A DNA stretch of 47,374 nucleotides from Firmicutes bacterium ADurb.Bin080 (GTDB lineage: Bacteria > Bacillota > Clostridia > Christensenellales > DTU072). The position numbers and the translations under genes were made by a program. Below are positions 34,539 to 43,346 of this stretch, piece after piece; position 1 is the first letter of the stretch, and every line of letters begins with the position of its first letter. The stretch spans positions 1 to 47,374 of the forward strand of contig MWEH01000183.1 of the NCBI GenBank assembly GCA_002070965.1, in the 5' to 3' direction. A model generated the notes under the pieces. That model saw only the letters and a list, made by a program, of their open reading frames with translations. It did not search any database and was not told where the DNA came from.

Positions 34539-36482
34539 CTACTTCAAACAAATTATTAGTTTGCCACCTTGTATTATGTCCTTAGGGGTAATTTCATACT
34601 TTTCTAGCGGCTTACCATTCAAAGTAACTGATGACAAGTAGAACGCCTTTTCCCTCTCTCTTTTTACCTCAATAAAGAAGGGATTGTCTTGATTAATTAC
34701 TGCTTTTTCAATTTGCGGGCAACCTATTAATATTCTGTTTGTGCCAATAATTGGGAACAAACCAAGTGCATTCCAAACATACCAAGAAGATAATCCACCA
34801 GAATCATCATTTCCGCACAAGCCCCCATCATCAATTTGGAATTGATTGGTTAGTATTTCATTCAACACTTCATTTTGTCTATCATGTCTGCCAAGTAATC
34901 CATATAGATACGGGGTTTCCATATCTGGTTCGTTATTTAAGCCCTCAAATCTCCTTACCTTATTCCCATATTTATTTGCTGCCCATGGAAGGGAAAAACT
35001 TCCAAACCTTTTACATCTCTTTCCATTATATCCAAAGAAACTATCCAAGGCTCTAAGTAACTCCTCTTTGTCAGAAAAGGTGATTCTTTGATCGGTACTT
35101 GCGCTTACTCTAAAACTATAATTGACATTGCTCCCTTCATAATATCTTGCGCCTTCTGTTTTAAGAAGCACTCCCTTTTCATCGAATATCCCTTTTAAAA
35201 GCTCCTTTATCTGCTCTTCGATTTTTTCTTCCCCTAAGTCTGGGTTTGCGTTCTTAATAGAGAAGAAAGCATCTGCTATGTCTAAATTGAAAGTATAATT
35301 TGGTTTTATTGGTAACCCCTTTCGTATATGAAAAAGTATATCCTTTTTTCTTTGCAAAAGAATATCGGAATATTTATACTCAACGCCGTAGATCTCAGCA
35401 GTATTTATTAGAATGTTTGCGATACAAGCTGATTGTTCACTAAATCCATAAGATTTATCATTTAAATGCTTAGAATTATGGAAAAACCCTTCTTCAGAAA
35501 AGAGAGTTGTTAGTCCTTTGACAATATCCGAACCATAATCGGGATAGAGCAAAAAAATCAACGGAATCTGGGTTTTATACATATCCCACAGTGTCAAAAA
35601 ATCAAATACTCTACCCTCTTTATTGTAGATAAATGGGCGTTTCAAACAATGATATAAGGAAGTATAGAATAATCTTTCTACCCTACTTGACGCCTCTATG
35701 TCTATTTTGTTGAGTAAATCCATCCATTTTGTTTGAACATAGTTTTCTTCTTCTATAAAACTTTGCTCTGCTGAAATAAAACTATCAAATGAGTAAGCCA
35801 ATTGAAAATCAACCTGATTTCCGGATAAGCAAATCTCATTCTCATCTATTTTCTCAATAGATCCTTTACGTAGCTTAATGACCCAGAATATCTTTATAGA
35901 TTCATAATCTACATAAATTCGTAAGTATTCTCCATCCTGAACGATATTACTAGCATATCTTTTCGGTCGATAATTGTGATTTGACAAACCTGCATAACCA
36001 GGGATAATTCTGACTGGATGTTTGGATGTTATTGAGTATGCAACATAGTGACTTCCCATTTTTGCATCCATCTCATACTCTCTGGTTTTTATTTTATATC
36101 CATCTAATGCATAATTCTCATAGATAAGTGGTTCCATTTTGGGAGAGGGTTTAATTAAAAAATAATTATAAAAATTCTTTATATCCCCTGTCCCACTCGG
36201 GGCAAAATGAGTAATCCCTTTAATACTATTTTTGGAGATAAAACTCGAGGGTGAACCTGAAGTAGACCGGTTATATTTCCCATATCCCGTCGGGTATCCT
36301 CCCGAATAAGGAACTGAGCAAAAAGAGGAAAATGGCGGTTGCGGAGAGGGGGCAAGGTTACCTATATTCGGTTTATAAAAAAACCACCTTTCAGCTAATG
36401 AGCCGGCTTTTCTGCATGTAAAAGGCTCACTACCCCACTTATAGTTTATAATTGAATTATAATCTCTCATTTTCCCTCTCAC
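34539..36482 (-). CDS. GH92 glycoside hydrolase (exo-alpha-mannosidase family), cytoplasmic
   Basis: The 647-residue protein carries GH92 signatures: YYEGSNVNYSF (acid region), METPYLYGLLGRHDRQNEVLNE split over 520-545, and GLCGNDDSGGLSSWYVWNALG with the catalytic and calcium-binding GNDD at 557-560. GH92 enzymes are calcium-dependent exo-alpha-mannosidases; most characterised ones are secreted, but this has no signal peptide. It overlaps the methyltransferase gene by 4 bases (GTGA) and is the last gene of the corrinoid operon. The start may be GTG 36482 or ATG 36470, the latter behind GAGAGGG. A methylated or otherwise modified mannoside is a possible substrate, by context only. Confidence 0.83.
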   Translation of the reverse strand: MRGKMRDYNSIINYKWGSEPFTCRKAGSLAERWFFYKPNIGNLAPSPQPPFSSFCSVPYSGGYPTGYGKYNRSTSGSPSSFISKNSIKGITHFAPSGTGDIKNFYNYFLIKPSPKMEPLIYENYALDGYKIKTREYEMDAKMGSHYVAYSITSKHPVRIIPGYAGLSNHNYRPKRYASNIVQDGEYLRIYVDYESIKIFWVIKLRKGSIEKIDENEICLSGNQVDFQLAYSFDSFISAEQSFIEEENYVQTKWMDLLNKIDIEASSRVERLFYTSLYHCLKRPFIYNKEGRVFDFLTLWDMYKTQIPLIFLLYPDYGSDIVKGLTTLFSEEGFFHNSKHLNDKSYGFSEQSACIANILINTAEIYGVEYKYSDILLQRKKDILFHIRKGLPIKPNYTFNLDIADAFFSIKNANPDLGEEKIEEQIKELLKGIFDEKGVLLKTEGARYYEGSNVNYSFRVSASTDQRITFSDKEELLRALDSFFGYNGKRCKRFGSFSLPWAANKYGNKVRRFEGLNNEPDMETPYLYGLLGRHDRQNEVLNEILTNQFQIDDGGLCGNDDSGGLSSWYVWNALGLFPIIGTNRILIGCPQIEKAVINQDNPFFIEVKREREKAFYLSSVTLNGKPLEKYEITPKDIIQGGKLIICLK

Positions 36483-37477
36483 GATATGTTCTCACAGTAA
36501 TAGTCCTTAACTGCCTCGAAATAAGCGTCAATGTTATCCCAATCGGAATCAAATGGAATGTCACAGCCCGAACTGATTATGAAATTCGGATATACCGAGC
36601 AGCGTGTCAAAAGATCAATACTACTTGAATATATCTTATCTTTTGTCGAGTTTCTAAAATCAACAGGATTAATATTACCCATAACAATCACGTCACTTGG
36701 CATCCTCTTTAGTACCTCTTCCATATCGACCGCATTTCCAAAATGATATATATCTGCACCCAGTTCTTTTATCGAAGGTATAAGAGGAATGGTATTTCCG
36801 CAGTTATGATAAACCAAGACAAAGTCTTCATCGTTTACCTCTTCGAAAATGCGTTTTACATATCTGTTTGAAAACTCCTCGCAGAGTGTAGGTGACAACA
36901 ATCCAGCAGCAGGCTCGGCCATAATAACCCCATCTGCACCAACTTTTTTAAAAGCATTAATGTAGTTGATTATGAATGTGGTGCATTTCTCCAAAAGCTT
37001 ATGTACAGATTCTTCATCATCATAGCAGGCCATCATTAATTCGGTCATATCATACAACCTACCTGACAGCGAATAAGGTCCAATTACCCCGCAAAATACA
37101 GGGACTTCTGAAATCTGTTGTTTAGCCAGTCGAACACCTTCTATATATATTCCTGTGCGTCCCTTTCCAACCGGGGGTATCAAAACTTCATTTACTTCGC
37201 TTATATCCGAAATAATACCTTTTGTAACGGTAGGTATTTCCTGAGCAGAATATTTTATTTCCGCTCCAAATGCTTCTGCCTCAACAGATAAATCCATCAT
37301 ATTTAGCGCTGCTGAAACCTTACAACGATTTAATATGGCACTCATCCCTTCGACCTGTTTTTTACTATTAGTCACCAGCTCCAAAACACTTGATAAAGTC
37401 AAAGACGTAGAGGGGAAAGACAATATGGGCATAGTTTTATCTTTCTCAGAAATCATGTCTTTTATTATCTTTTTCAT
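36479..37477 (-). CDS. UROD/MtaA-family cobalamin-dependent methyltransferase
   Basis: The 332-residue protein belongs to the uroporphyrinogen-decarboxylase superfamily branch of MtaA/CmuA. It has the zinc ligands H224-x-C226 (VYHNCGN) and C305 (SSGCDIP), which are absent from true heme decarboxylases. Such enzymes move a methyl group between a corrinoid protein and a thiol or another acceptor, or from a methyl donor to the corrinoid. AGGGAGAG precedes the ATG. It follows the RACo-like gene by 9 bases and overlaps GH92. Only one methyltransferase is present, so either the donor-side or the acceptor-side enzyme must be elsewhere. Confidence 0.82.
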   Translation of the reverse strand: MKKIIKDMISEKDKTMPILSFPSTSLTLSSVLELVTNSKKQVEGMSAILNRCKVSAALNMMDLSVEAEAFGAEIKYSAQEIPTVTKGIISDISEVNEVLIPPVGKGRTGIYIEGVRLAKQQISEVPVFCGVIGPYSLSGRLYDMTELMMACYDDEESVHKLLEKCTTFIINYINAFKKVGADGVIMAEPAAGLLSPTLCEEFSNRYVKRIFEEVNDEDFVLVYHNCGNTIPLIPSIKELGADIYHFGNAVDMEEVLKRMPSDVIVMGNINPVDFRNSTKDKIYSSSIDLLTRCSVYPNFIISSGCDIPFDSDWDNIDAYFEAVKDYYCENIS

Positions 37478-37486
37478 TTTCTCTCC

Positions 37487-38914
37487 CTAGAAACCTATGT
37501 ACTCAATAAATGTATCATTAAATTTTACTTGTTCGTTAAGTTCGACAGGTTTTGAAAGTTTTACTACAAGTCTTTCATCTGCTTTTCCCTGAGCGCATAA
37601 TATTGTCCCTTTCAAAGCAGCATTTGCAATAGATACACAACGATCAGTAAAAGCCCTTGGTATTATCCCGCAAATTGCTGCACTTTCAACAGAAATGTAG
37701 CTTGAAAAACCACCCGCCAGATAAACTTTATCTATCTCTTCATAAGAAGTCCCCGAGTTATCCAGCAGAGTTTCTATCCCGCTTCGTATTGCTGCTTTAG
37801 CAAGCTGGAATTCCCTTATGTCCTTTTGCGTTAATACAATATTATTGATAATAGGGAATCCTTTTTCTAGGGTAAGGTATCCTGTACTATCTATTATTCC
37901 ATGTTTAATAAGTTCTGCTATTACATCGATCAAACCTGTCCCGCATAGGCCTATTGGTTTTTTACCTATATAATTAATTTCTGGAATACCACTCTCCCCA
38001 AGTCTGAAGCTGGTAATTGCACCTTCAGTTGCTGGCATTCCACAAGATATATTCGCTCCTTCGAAACAAGGCCCTGCGGCGGTAGAAGTTGTTATATACT
38101 CCTTGCTGCTAAAAACCGCTACCTCGGCATTAGTTCCAAAATCAATCCAGATACTCTTTTTCCCTTCCCTAGGAATTTGTGCTGTAACTAATCCTGCCGC
38201 TACATCACTTCCAACAAAAGAAGATATTCCCGATAAAGAAAGAACTTTACACTCAAAAGGAAATCCAATTTCCTTTGACTTACCTTCTTTTCTTTCTAAA
38301 AACCTTGCAGTATATGGGTGATACCCAAGCGTGGTACAATCCTCTCCCCAAAAAATGTGAAGCATTGTAGTATTCCCACATACGAAGATTTCTCTAACAG
38401 CCTTTAAAAAATACTTTTTAACAAGGTTATTAATGGCATTAGAAATAGAATCAATCAAAGGCCTTTTTAATGCTTCTGTTCCTTCTATATTAACCGCATT
38501 AATCCGGGAAATTACATCGGAGCCAAACCTGCTTTGAGGATTCTTGAAGGTGACGGTTTCCGTTACTCCATCCTCACCATCCAATAAAGCTATTGTCACC
38601 GTCGTAGTCCCTATATCCAAAGCAAAACATGCTTTATCTCCATGAAACTTTCCAGTCTCTTTTATACCTTGTTGGACATAAATATTCTCTTCCAAATATG
38701 GGATAAAAATTTCCATATTCTCAGTCAAAAATGTAGAGCAAGAGAGAATACCTATACCACTTTTTTCAACTAGGCACCTACCGCATGTTCCCTTTCCCCC
38801 ACAGGTCAAAGGGAGATCATATCCATTTCTTAAAAGCACCTTCGAAAGTATTTCTCCCTCAGATGCTAAAATCTCTCTTCCATCGTTTTTGACTTTTATT
38901 ACTATTTGCCTCAT
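37487..38914 (-). CDS. RACo-like ASKHA corrinoid-protein activator with [2Fe-2S] domain
   Basis: The 475-residue protein has an N-terminal plant-type [2Fe-2S] ferredoxin domain with C38, C44, C47 and C59 (CGGKGTCGRC and LSCST). An ASKHA ATPase domain follows (FALDIGTTTVTIALL at 97-111, FVGSDVAAG, IDFGTNAEVAVF, VYLAGGFSSY). RACo proteins use ATP to return inactive Co(II) corrinoid to Co(I). At 475 residues it is shorter than the 630-residue Carboxydothermus protein and probably lacks the middle domain. Its presence shows that the neighbouring corrinoid protein cycles through Co(I), i.e. does methyl transfer. It lies 77 bp after the corrinoid gene. Confidence 0.87.
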   Translation of the reverse strand: MRQIVIKVKNDGREILASEGEILSKVLLRNGYDLPLTCGGKGTCGRCLVEKSGIGILSCSTFLTENMEIFIPYLEENIYVQQGIKETGKFHGDKACFALDIGTTTVTIALLDGEDGVTETVTFKNPQSRFGSDVISRINAVNIEGTEALKRPLIDSISNAINNLVKKYFLKAVREIFVCGNTTMLHIFWGEDCTTLGYHPYTARFLERKEGKSKEIGFPFECKVLSLSGISSFVGSDVAAGLVTAQIPREGKKSIWIDFGTNAEVAVFSSKEYITTSTAAGPCFEGANISCGMPATEGAITSFRLGESGIPEINYIGKKPIGLCGTGLIDVIAELIKHGIIDSTGYLTLEKGFPIINNIVLTQKDIREFQLAKAAIRSGIETLLDNSGTSYEEIDKVYLAGGFSSYISVESAAICGIIPRAFTDRCVSIANAALKGTILCAQGKADERLVVKLSKPVELNEQVKFNDTFIEYIGF

Positions 38915-38991
38915 TTTTTCTCTTAGTTAACTTAAAGAATCTTTTTTATGGACCAATTTATAATGTTATTGCATAGACAACCGGTCTCTTT

Positions 38992-39630
38992 TTATTGGTT
39001 TAAACAAAACTTTTTTGCTACTTCTGCTGCGCTAGCCGCATCAGCCGTAAATGCATCAGCTCCTATCTTTTCTGCAAATTCACTTGTTAATGGCGCCCCA
39101 CCAACCATAACTTTAACCTTATTGCGGATTCCCGCAGCCACCAATGAGTCAATTATCTCCTTTTGATTTGCCATTGTGGTGGTTAATAGTGCGGATAAGC
39201 AAACCAAGGCTGCTCCACTGCTCTTTACAGCTTCTACAACCTTCTTTCCATCGACATCAACCCCGAGGTCTATACACTCAATTCCAACCCCTTCTAACAT
39301 CATTTTGACTAAATTCTTTCCGACATCATGCAAATCACCTTTTACTGTGCAAATTATGGCTTTGCCTATTGGCTTTACGCCCTCTTTTAAAAGAGCCGGC
39401 CGCAAAATCTCTGTACCTTTATTCATGGCACGTGCTGATATTAAAACTTCCGGGACAAAAATCTCCCCACTTTTAAACTTTGATCCAATAACCTCCATCG
39501 CTGGGATCATAGCCTTATTTAAAATATCCGCAGCTGAGACACCCGAATCAAGTGCTTCTTTTACGGCAAGCTGAATGTCCTTTGATTTTCCTTTCTGAAT
39601 CAATTCGTTAACTGTTTGTAAATATTCCAT
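38992..39630 (-). CDS. MtaC/MttC-type corrinoid protein
   Basis: The 212-residue protein has the helical cap (residues 1-85) and the Rossmann B12 domain with GDLHDVGKNLV (98-108; His101 is the lower cobalt ligand), CLSALLTTTM and VMVGGAPL. This is the methyl-carrying subunit of corrinoid methyltransferases. It has no fused methyltransferase. An AGGAAGGGGG site precedes the ATG. It begins an operon with the RACo-like activator, UROD methyltransferase and GH92. No cobalamin riboswitch is seen in the leader. Confidence 0.92.
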   Translation of the reverse strand: MEYLQTVNELIQKGKSKDIQLAVKEALDSGVSAADILNKAMIPAMEVIGSKFKSGEIFVPEVLISARAMNKGTEILRPALLKEGVKPIGKAIICTVKGDLHDVGKNLVKMMLEGVGIECIDLGVDVDGKKVVEAVKSSGAALVCLSALLTTTMANQKEIIDSLVAAGIRNKVKVMVGGAPLTSEFAEKIGADAFTADAASAAEVAKKFCLNQ

Positions 39631-39689
39631 TAAAATTCCCCCTTCCTTTTCTTTTAGATTTTAACATAGCTGTAATTACCATTATATAT

Positions 39690-39719
39690 AAAAAATGGGA
39701 TTATATACAAAAATCCCAT
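39690..39719 (-). terminator. Terminator of the activase-glycyl radical enzyme gene
   Basis: On the minus strand ATGGGATT (39712-39719) pairs with AATCCCAT (39695-39702) and is followed by TTTTTTATA. It separates the glycyl radical gene from the corrinoid operon. Within the same 40 bases TTGTAT-18-TATAAT could be the promoter of the corrinoid operon, so the site may do both jobs. Otherwise 39631-39828 is empty. Confidence 0.65.
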
Positions 39720-39828
39720 ATATTATATTCTTGCATGCATCTCTTTCTTAACTCAAACCTAATTATAAGTACGTTTAATAACTATTCCTGCTTAAGACCT
39801 AATATTTCTTTATTCAATGCAAATGCGG

Positions 39829-42800
39829 TTATGCATAGCAGGTGCGGTTTATTATTATCTTCTTTAAATCATCAGACAATTCATTGAAGTATGAGCAATA
39901 CCCTGCCACCCTTACCATTAAATACTTATACTTTTCCGGGTTATTATATGCATCTATCAGGATATCTCTGCTTATAACATTGGGTTGGAATTGCATTCCA
40001 CCTTTTGTCAAAAATACTTTGAAAATGCTTGCAAGATTTTCAATTCCCTCCTGTCCAGGGAATAAAGCCGAATCTATGTGGAAAGTAACTGTTGTGCCAT
40101 TTGGGGCAAGATCCTTATAGTTAATTGCCGATACGGCATTTAGGGAAGACATTAAATTACTTTCTTCCATTCCATAGTGAGGGGTTACGCTATTTGCAAG
40201 AGGAACTCCCTTCAGTCTACCCGACGGTAAAGCCTGAGTCTTAAGACCATATCTATCATTGACATTCAAAGCATAATACCCAGCAACATATTTTCCGCCT
40301 CTGTCAGGAGTCGGGACATTCGCAAGTGCATCATTCCAAATCCCTAGCACTAGGTCTACCCATTTTGCGGGAACTTTCGAAGAATCATCTCCAAACTTAG
40401 GAATAGAATTGATGTCAGCAAGTATTTTTTGATTTTCTTCTCCCTCGTAATTTGAATCAACTGCCTTAATAATATCCAACATAGTGTATTTTTTCTCAGT
40501 AAACACCAGTTTGTCGATAGCATAGAGAGAGTCTGCGGCATCTGTTATACCTACACCTTGGATTCCGCTACTAATAAAGTCTGTACCCCCTTGATAAGCA
40601 CATTTCCCCCTCCTTAAGCAACCATCATACAAAGATGATGCCAGCGGAGTTGTGAAGTCCTTTCCTAAAATTTCAATAATCCGTTGTTGGTCGGCTAATA
40701 CTGAATTTGTAATTGCCTGCAATCTTTCCTTATATCTACTCAACAGCTCTTCCATTGAAGAGGGGGGATTGTAAACATACATTCCTTTTTTTATTTTACG
40801 TTTTTCAATGGATTTGTGTCTTAAGTTAACCATCATACTGCAATAAGGACATTTCTTATATTTCCCAAAGAAATAATCAAAAAACCTATCTATTACCAGC
40901 TTAAGATGTTCCTTGTTGCTGTAATTCCATAAGTCGTGTTCATGTCCTTTTATAGCTTGCAACAAAGGAAGAGTCACATTAACGTTCGCACTGTCTGTAT
41001 TTCCAAAATGATCGTCGCTTGCTATTGGCTCGACACAACCTACTATTGCGTAATTTCTTGCATTTTCGAGAGAGGTCCCATGTTTTCTGACTATAGCATC
41101 AAAATATTCTTCATCACTAAAAAGCTCGGGCATCGGGCAGCCATTTATATATATTTCCGCCAATCTATCTAAATATTTTTTGGGGCTATTTTTATTTATT
41201 CGGGCGCACATATTAATCGCAAGAGGTTGCAATTCGCAAGCATCTATTAGCATATATGTCAGATCGTTTGTTGCATCATTTCCTTCTTTATCTGTGCCTC
41301 CAAAAGTTAGAGCTTGATCGACAGACAAAGTCTCAAACAGCTTTGCAATATTCAAAAGGCTATCCCCGTCATTAACTAAGATTACCTCATCAATCTTTAA
41401 AGTGAATAGTGCCAAAAGTTCTTTTGCTTCCTCGTAGGTAATCCTTCCAGCAGCCAAATCCGCTTTGTAGTAAGGATATAGGATTTGGTCGAATCGGCCA
41501 AAACTCACTGCATTTTCATAAGCCTCATTACAAATGGCTATTTGTATGAAAAGAATAGCTTGCAACGCTTCATGGAAGGTCTCGGCTGGATATCTCGGAA
41601 CCTTTTTGCAGATAGCAGCCATTTTTTCTAGTTCCTTTTTCCTTTCAGGGTTATTCTCATTTATGGCCATATCTGTTAAATGAGCACTATATCTATCAGC
41701 CCAATTCGCTAAACCTTCTAGAGCGATTATCGCCCCTTCATAAAAACTTTGATCATTTTCAGGATGGGCTTTTGCTTCTTCCTTTACTCTTTCAATAAGA
41801 CCGGTTGTTCCCTTTTCCAAAATCCTGTCATAATTGGGGATAAAATGAGCAATTGCAGCCATGTTGTTGTTAAACCCTGCAATCATTTCCGAGCTACGCC
41901 CCAGCATTGCCATTAACTTCGGGAGCGTGTTCGCTACTTTACCCAGAACACCTTTTTTAATCCAGAAGGGTGCTATGCGTGTATAAAAATACCACCTGTC
42001 TTTTGCGGATATTTTAAAAGATACCGGAGTTTGCTTATTAATCTTATACAAAAAAGTGAGATCCAGAACTCCATATTGCTCAACCCAGACCTGCCCACCG
42101 CATCTCTTTGCAGTAAAGTTACCAACAAGAAGCTCTTTGTCATAAACCGTTATGGATTTATTCTCAAGAACGTATTTTAATCTTTTTGCCCTATGTATGT
42201 GAACCGGCTCTTTAAATCCATTTTTTCTATAAAACTGAGTCTTTAATTTATCAACTTCTATGCAAAGGGATCTCCCAGCTTTACGAATATCTTGCTGTAT
42301 CTGATTAACTCTATCAGTGAACTCAGCAGTTCTTTTAATGCTGTTTTCTTTAACGTTATATGCGTTAATCCCATTCTTCTTAAAAAACTCCAAACCCTGC
42401 TTTAAAGAAATAAGGCTTTGTTCGGGGGTGATGTTTAGCATCGGGATATCCAAATTAAGTCTCTTCGCCTTATCCTCATACATATTGTGATATTTTAAAA
42501 TCTCTATGGTGTCATACCCTAATGATTTTAAAAGTTCAGACATATCCTTAATATACTCTTCCTTATCATTCAATCCCGGAATCATGACCATACGAAATCT
42601 GATCTTAGCGTTGGTTTTTACTATTTTTTTGAGATTCTCTTGGATCAGAGAGTTTTCTATGCCGGTTAATTCTTTATGTTTTTCACTGTTGCCCGCAACT
42701 TTTATATCTATCAGAAATAAATCAACATAAGGTAAAACCATCTCTATCGTTGAGTAAGGAACACACAAAGTAGTTTCGACAGCCGTATTTATGCCCTCTT

Positions 42801-43101
42801 TCTTTATGGCAGATAATAAAGCTACCAGATTTTCCGGGTCCTGTATGAGTGGTTCCCCGCCACTTAACGTAACCCCTCCGCCCGATTCAAGATAATATTC
42901 CTTATCCCTTAAAATCTCTTCCAGAATTTCATCCAGTGTATTTTTTTCATACAAAGGTGTGTCTTTACTAAGCATTTCAGGGTTTTGGCACCATTTGCAT
43001 CTCAATGGACATCCCCTGAAAAAGACAGTGGTTCTTAGTCCGCTTCCATCCTGAACCGAAGTTCTTTGGATTTTAATAACGTTCATACTTTTTTCGTTCA
43101 T
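39829..43101 (-). CDS. Fused radical-SAM activase and glycyl radical enzyme in one polypeptide
   Basis: The 1090-residue frame is uninterrupted. Residues 1-255 are a PflA-type activase: C31-x3-C35-x2-C38 binds the SAM iron-sulfur cluster and SGGEP (80-84) contacts SAM; the ferredoxin insert of many dehydratase activases is absent. Residues about 258-1090 are a complete glycyl radical enzyme: thiyl C689 and E691 in VGCVEP, and the radical loop RVAGYCS with Gly1067. The C-x-E arrangement is that of eliminases such as glycerol, propanediol, choline and isethionate enzymes, so a dehydration or C-X cleavage of a small diol-like substrate is likely; the stretch after VGCVEP (IASDDHFGNTDSANVNVT) matches none I know. 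Normally activase and enzyme are separate genes. GGGGGAA precedes the ATG. It is flanked by its own promoter and terminator. Confidence 0.9.
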   Translation of the reverse strand: MNEKSMNVIKIQRTSVQDGSGLRTTVFFRGCPLRCKWCQNPEMLSKDTPLYEKNTLDEILEEILRDKEYYLESGGGVTLSGGEPLIQDPENLVALLSAIKKEGINTAVETTLCVPYSTIEMVLPYVDLFLIDIKVAGNSEKHKELTGIENSLIQENLKKIVKTNAKIRFRMVMIPGLNDKEEYIKDMSELLKSLGYDTIEILKYHNMYEDKAKRLNLDIPMLNITPEQSLISLKQGLEFFKKNGINAYNVKENSIKRTAEFTDRVNQIQQDIRKAGRSLCIEVDKLKTQFYRKNGFKEPVHIHRAKRLKYVLENKSITVYDKELLVGNFTAKRCGGQVWVEQYGVLDLTFLYKINKQTPVSFKISAKDRWYFYTRIAPFWIKKGVLGKVANTLPKLMAMLGRSSEMIAGFNNNMAAIAHFIPNYDRILEKGTTGLIERVKEEAKAHPENDQSFYEGAIIALEGLANWADRYSAHLTDMAINENNPERKKELEKMAAICKKVPRYPAETFHEALQAILFIQIAICNEAYENAVSFGRFDQILYPYYKADLAAGRITYEEAKELLALFTLKIDEVILVNDGDSLLNIAKLFETLSVDQALTFGGTDKEGNDATNDLTYMLIDACELQPLAINMCARINKNSPKKYLDRLAEIYINGCPMPELFSDEEYFDAIVRKHGTSLENARNYAIVGCVEPIASDDHFGNTDSANVNVTLPLLQAIKGHEHDLWNYSNKEHLKLVIDRFFDYFFGKYKKCPYCSMMVNLRHKSIEKRKIKKGMYVYNPPSSMEELLSRYKERLQAITNSVLADQQRIIEILGKDFTTPLASSLYDGCLRRGKCAYQGGTDFISSGIQGVGITDAADSLYAIDKLVFTEKKYTMLDIIKAVDSNYEGEENQKILADINSIPKFGDDSSKVPAKWVDLVLGIWNDALANVPTPDRGGKYVAGYYALNVNDRYGLKTQALPSGRLKGVPLANSVTPHYGMEESNLMSSLNAVSAINYKDLAPNGTTVTFHIDSALFPGQEGIENLASIFKVFLTKGGMQFQPNVISRDILIDAYNNPEKYKYLMVRVAGYCSYFNELSDDLKKIIINRTCYA

Positions 43102-43114
43102 ACTTTCCCCCGAG

Positions 43115-43128
43115 TCTCAATACTGAGA
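43115..43128. promoter_or_regulatory. Small dyad in the leader of the fused gene
   Basis: TCTCA-ATAC-TGAGA is a perfect 5-4-5 inverted repeat lying just upstream of the GGGGGAA ribosome site; it could be a weak leader hairpin or a second regulator site. Confidence 0.3.
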
Positions 43129-43142
43129 ATATAGATACTATA

Positions 43143-43172
43143 ATTATATATACAAGAGTGTATATGGGTCAA
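43143..43172 (-). promoter_or_regulatory. Promoter of the activase-glycyl radical fusion gene
   Basis: On the minus strand TTGACC (43167-43172) and TATAAT (43143-43148) are 18 bases apart, about 42 bases before the start codon. Both boxes are near consensus. Confidence 0.65.
43148..43165. promoter_or_regulatory. Palindromic operator filling the promoter spacer
   Basis: ATATACA-AGAG-TGTATAT is a perfect 7-4-7 inverted repeat placed exactly between the -35 and -10 boxes of the fusion gene, the classic place for a repressor. I did not find another copy in the window. The rest of 43166-43346 is AT-rich without a gene. Confidence 0.5.
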
Positions 43173-43346
43173 TACCGGCAAAAAATACTGGAAAAAAATA
43201 AAAAAAAGTAATTCTATTTAGAGAGTGTTGCGTTTTCCCTTAATATTAGACTACATTTTCTATACTTAATCGATAAATACTGTGACAAAATCACTTTTCT
43301 ATCGAATCCTCTCTACTCAATCTAAACTATTGTTTTCTACAGGATT

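Noticed and set aside
36479-37477. Uroporphyrinogen decarboxylase of heme synthesis
   Set aside because: The zinc ligands H-x-C and a distant C, and the corrinoid neighbours, mark it as a methyltransferase.
39631-39828. Cobalamin riboswitch ahead of the corrinoid operon
   Set aside because: No B12-box-like element or multi-arm fold is visible; the gap holds a simple terminator and possible promoter.
39829-43101. Two separate genes wrongly merged by a lost stop
   Set aside because: There is no internal ribosome site with a start codon near residue 255-265, and the linker reads smoothly into the enzyme's N-terminal helices; read data would settle it.
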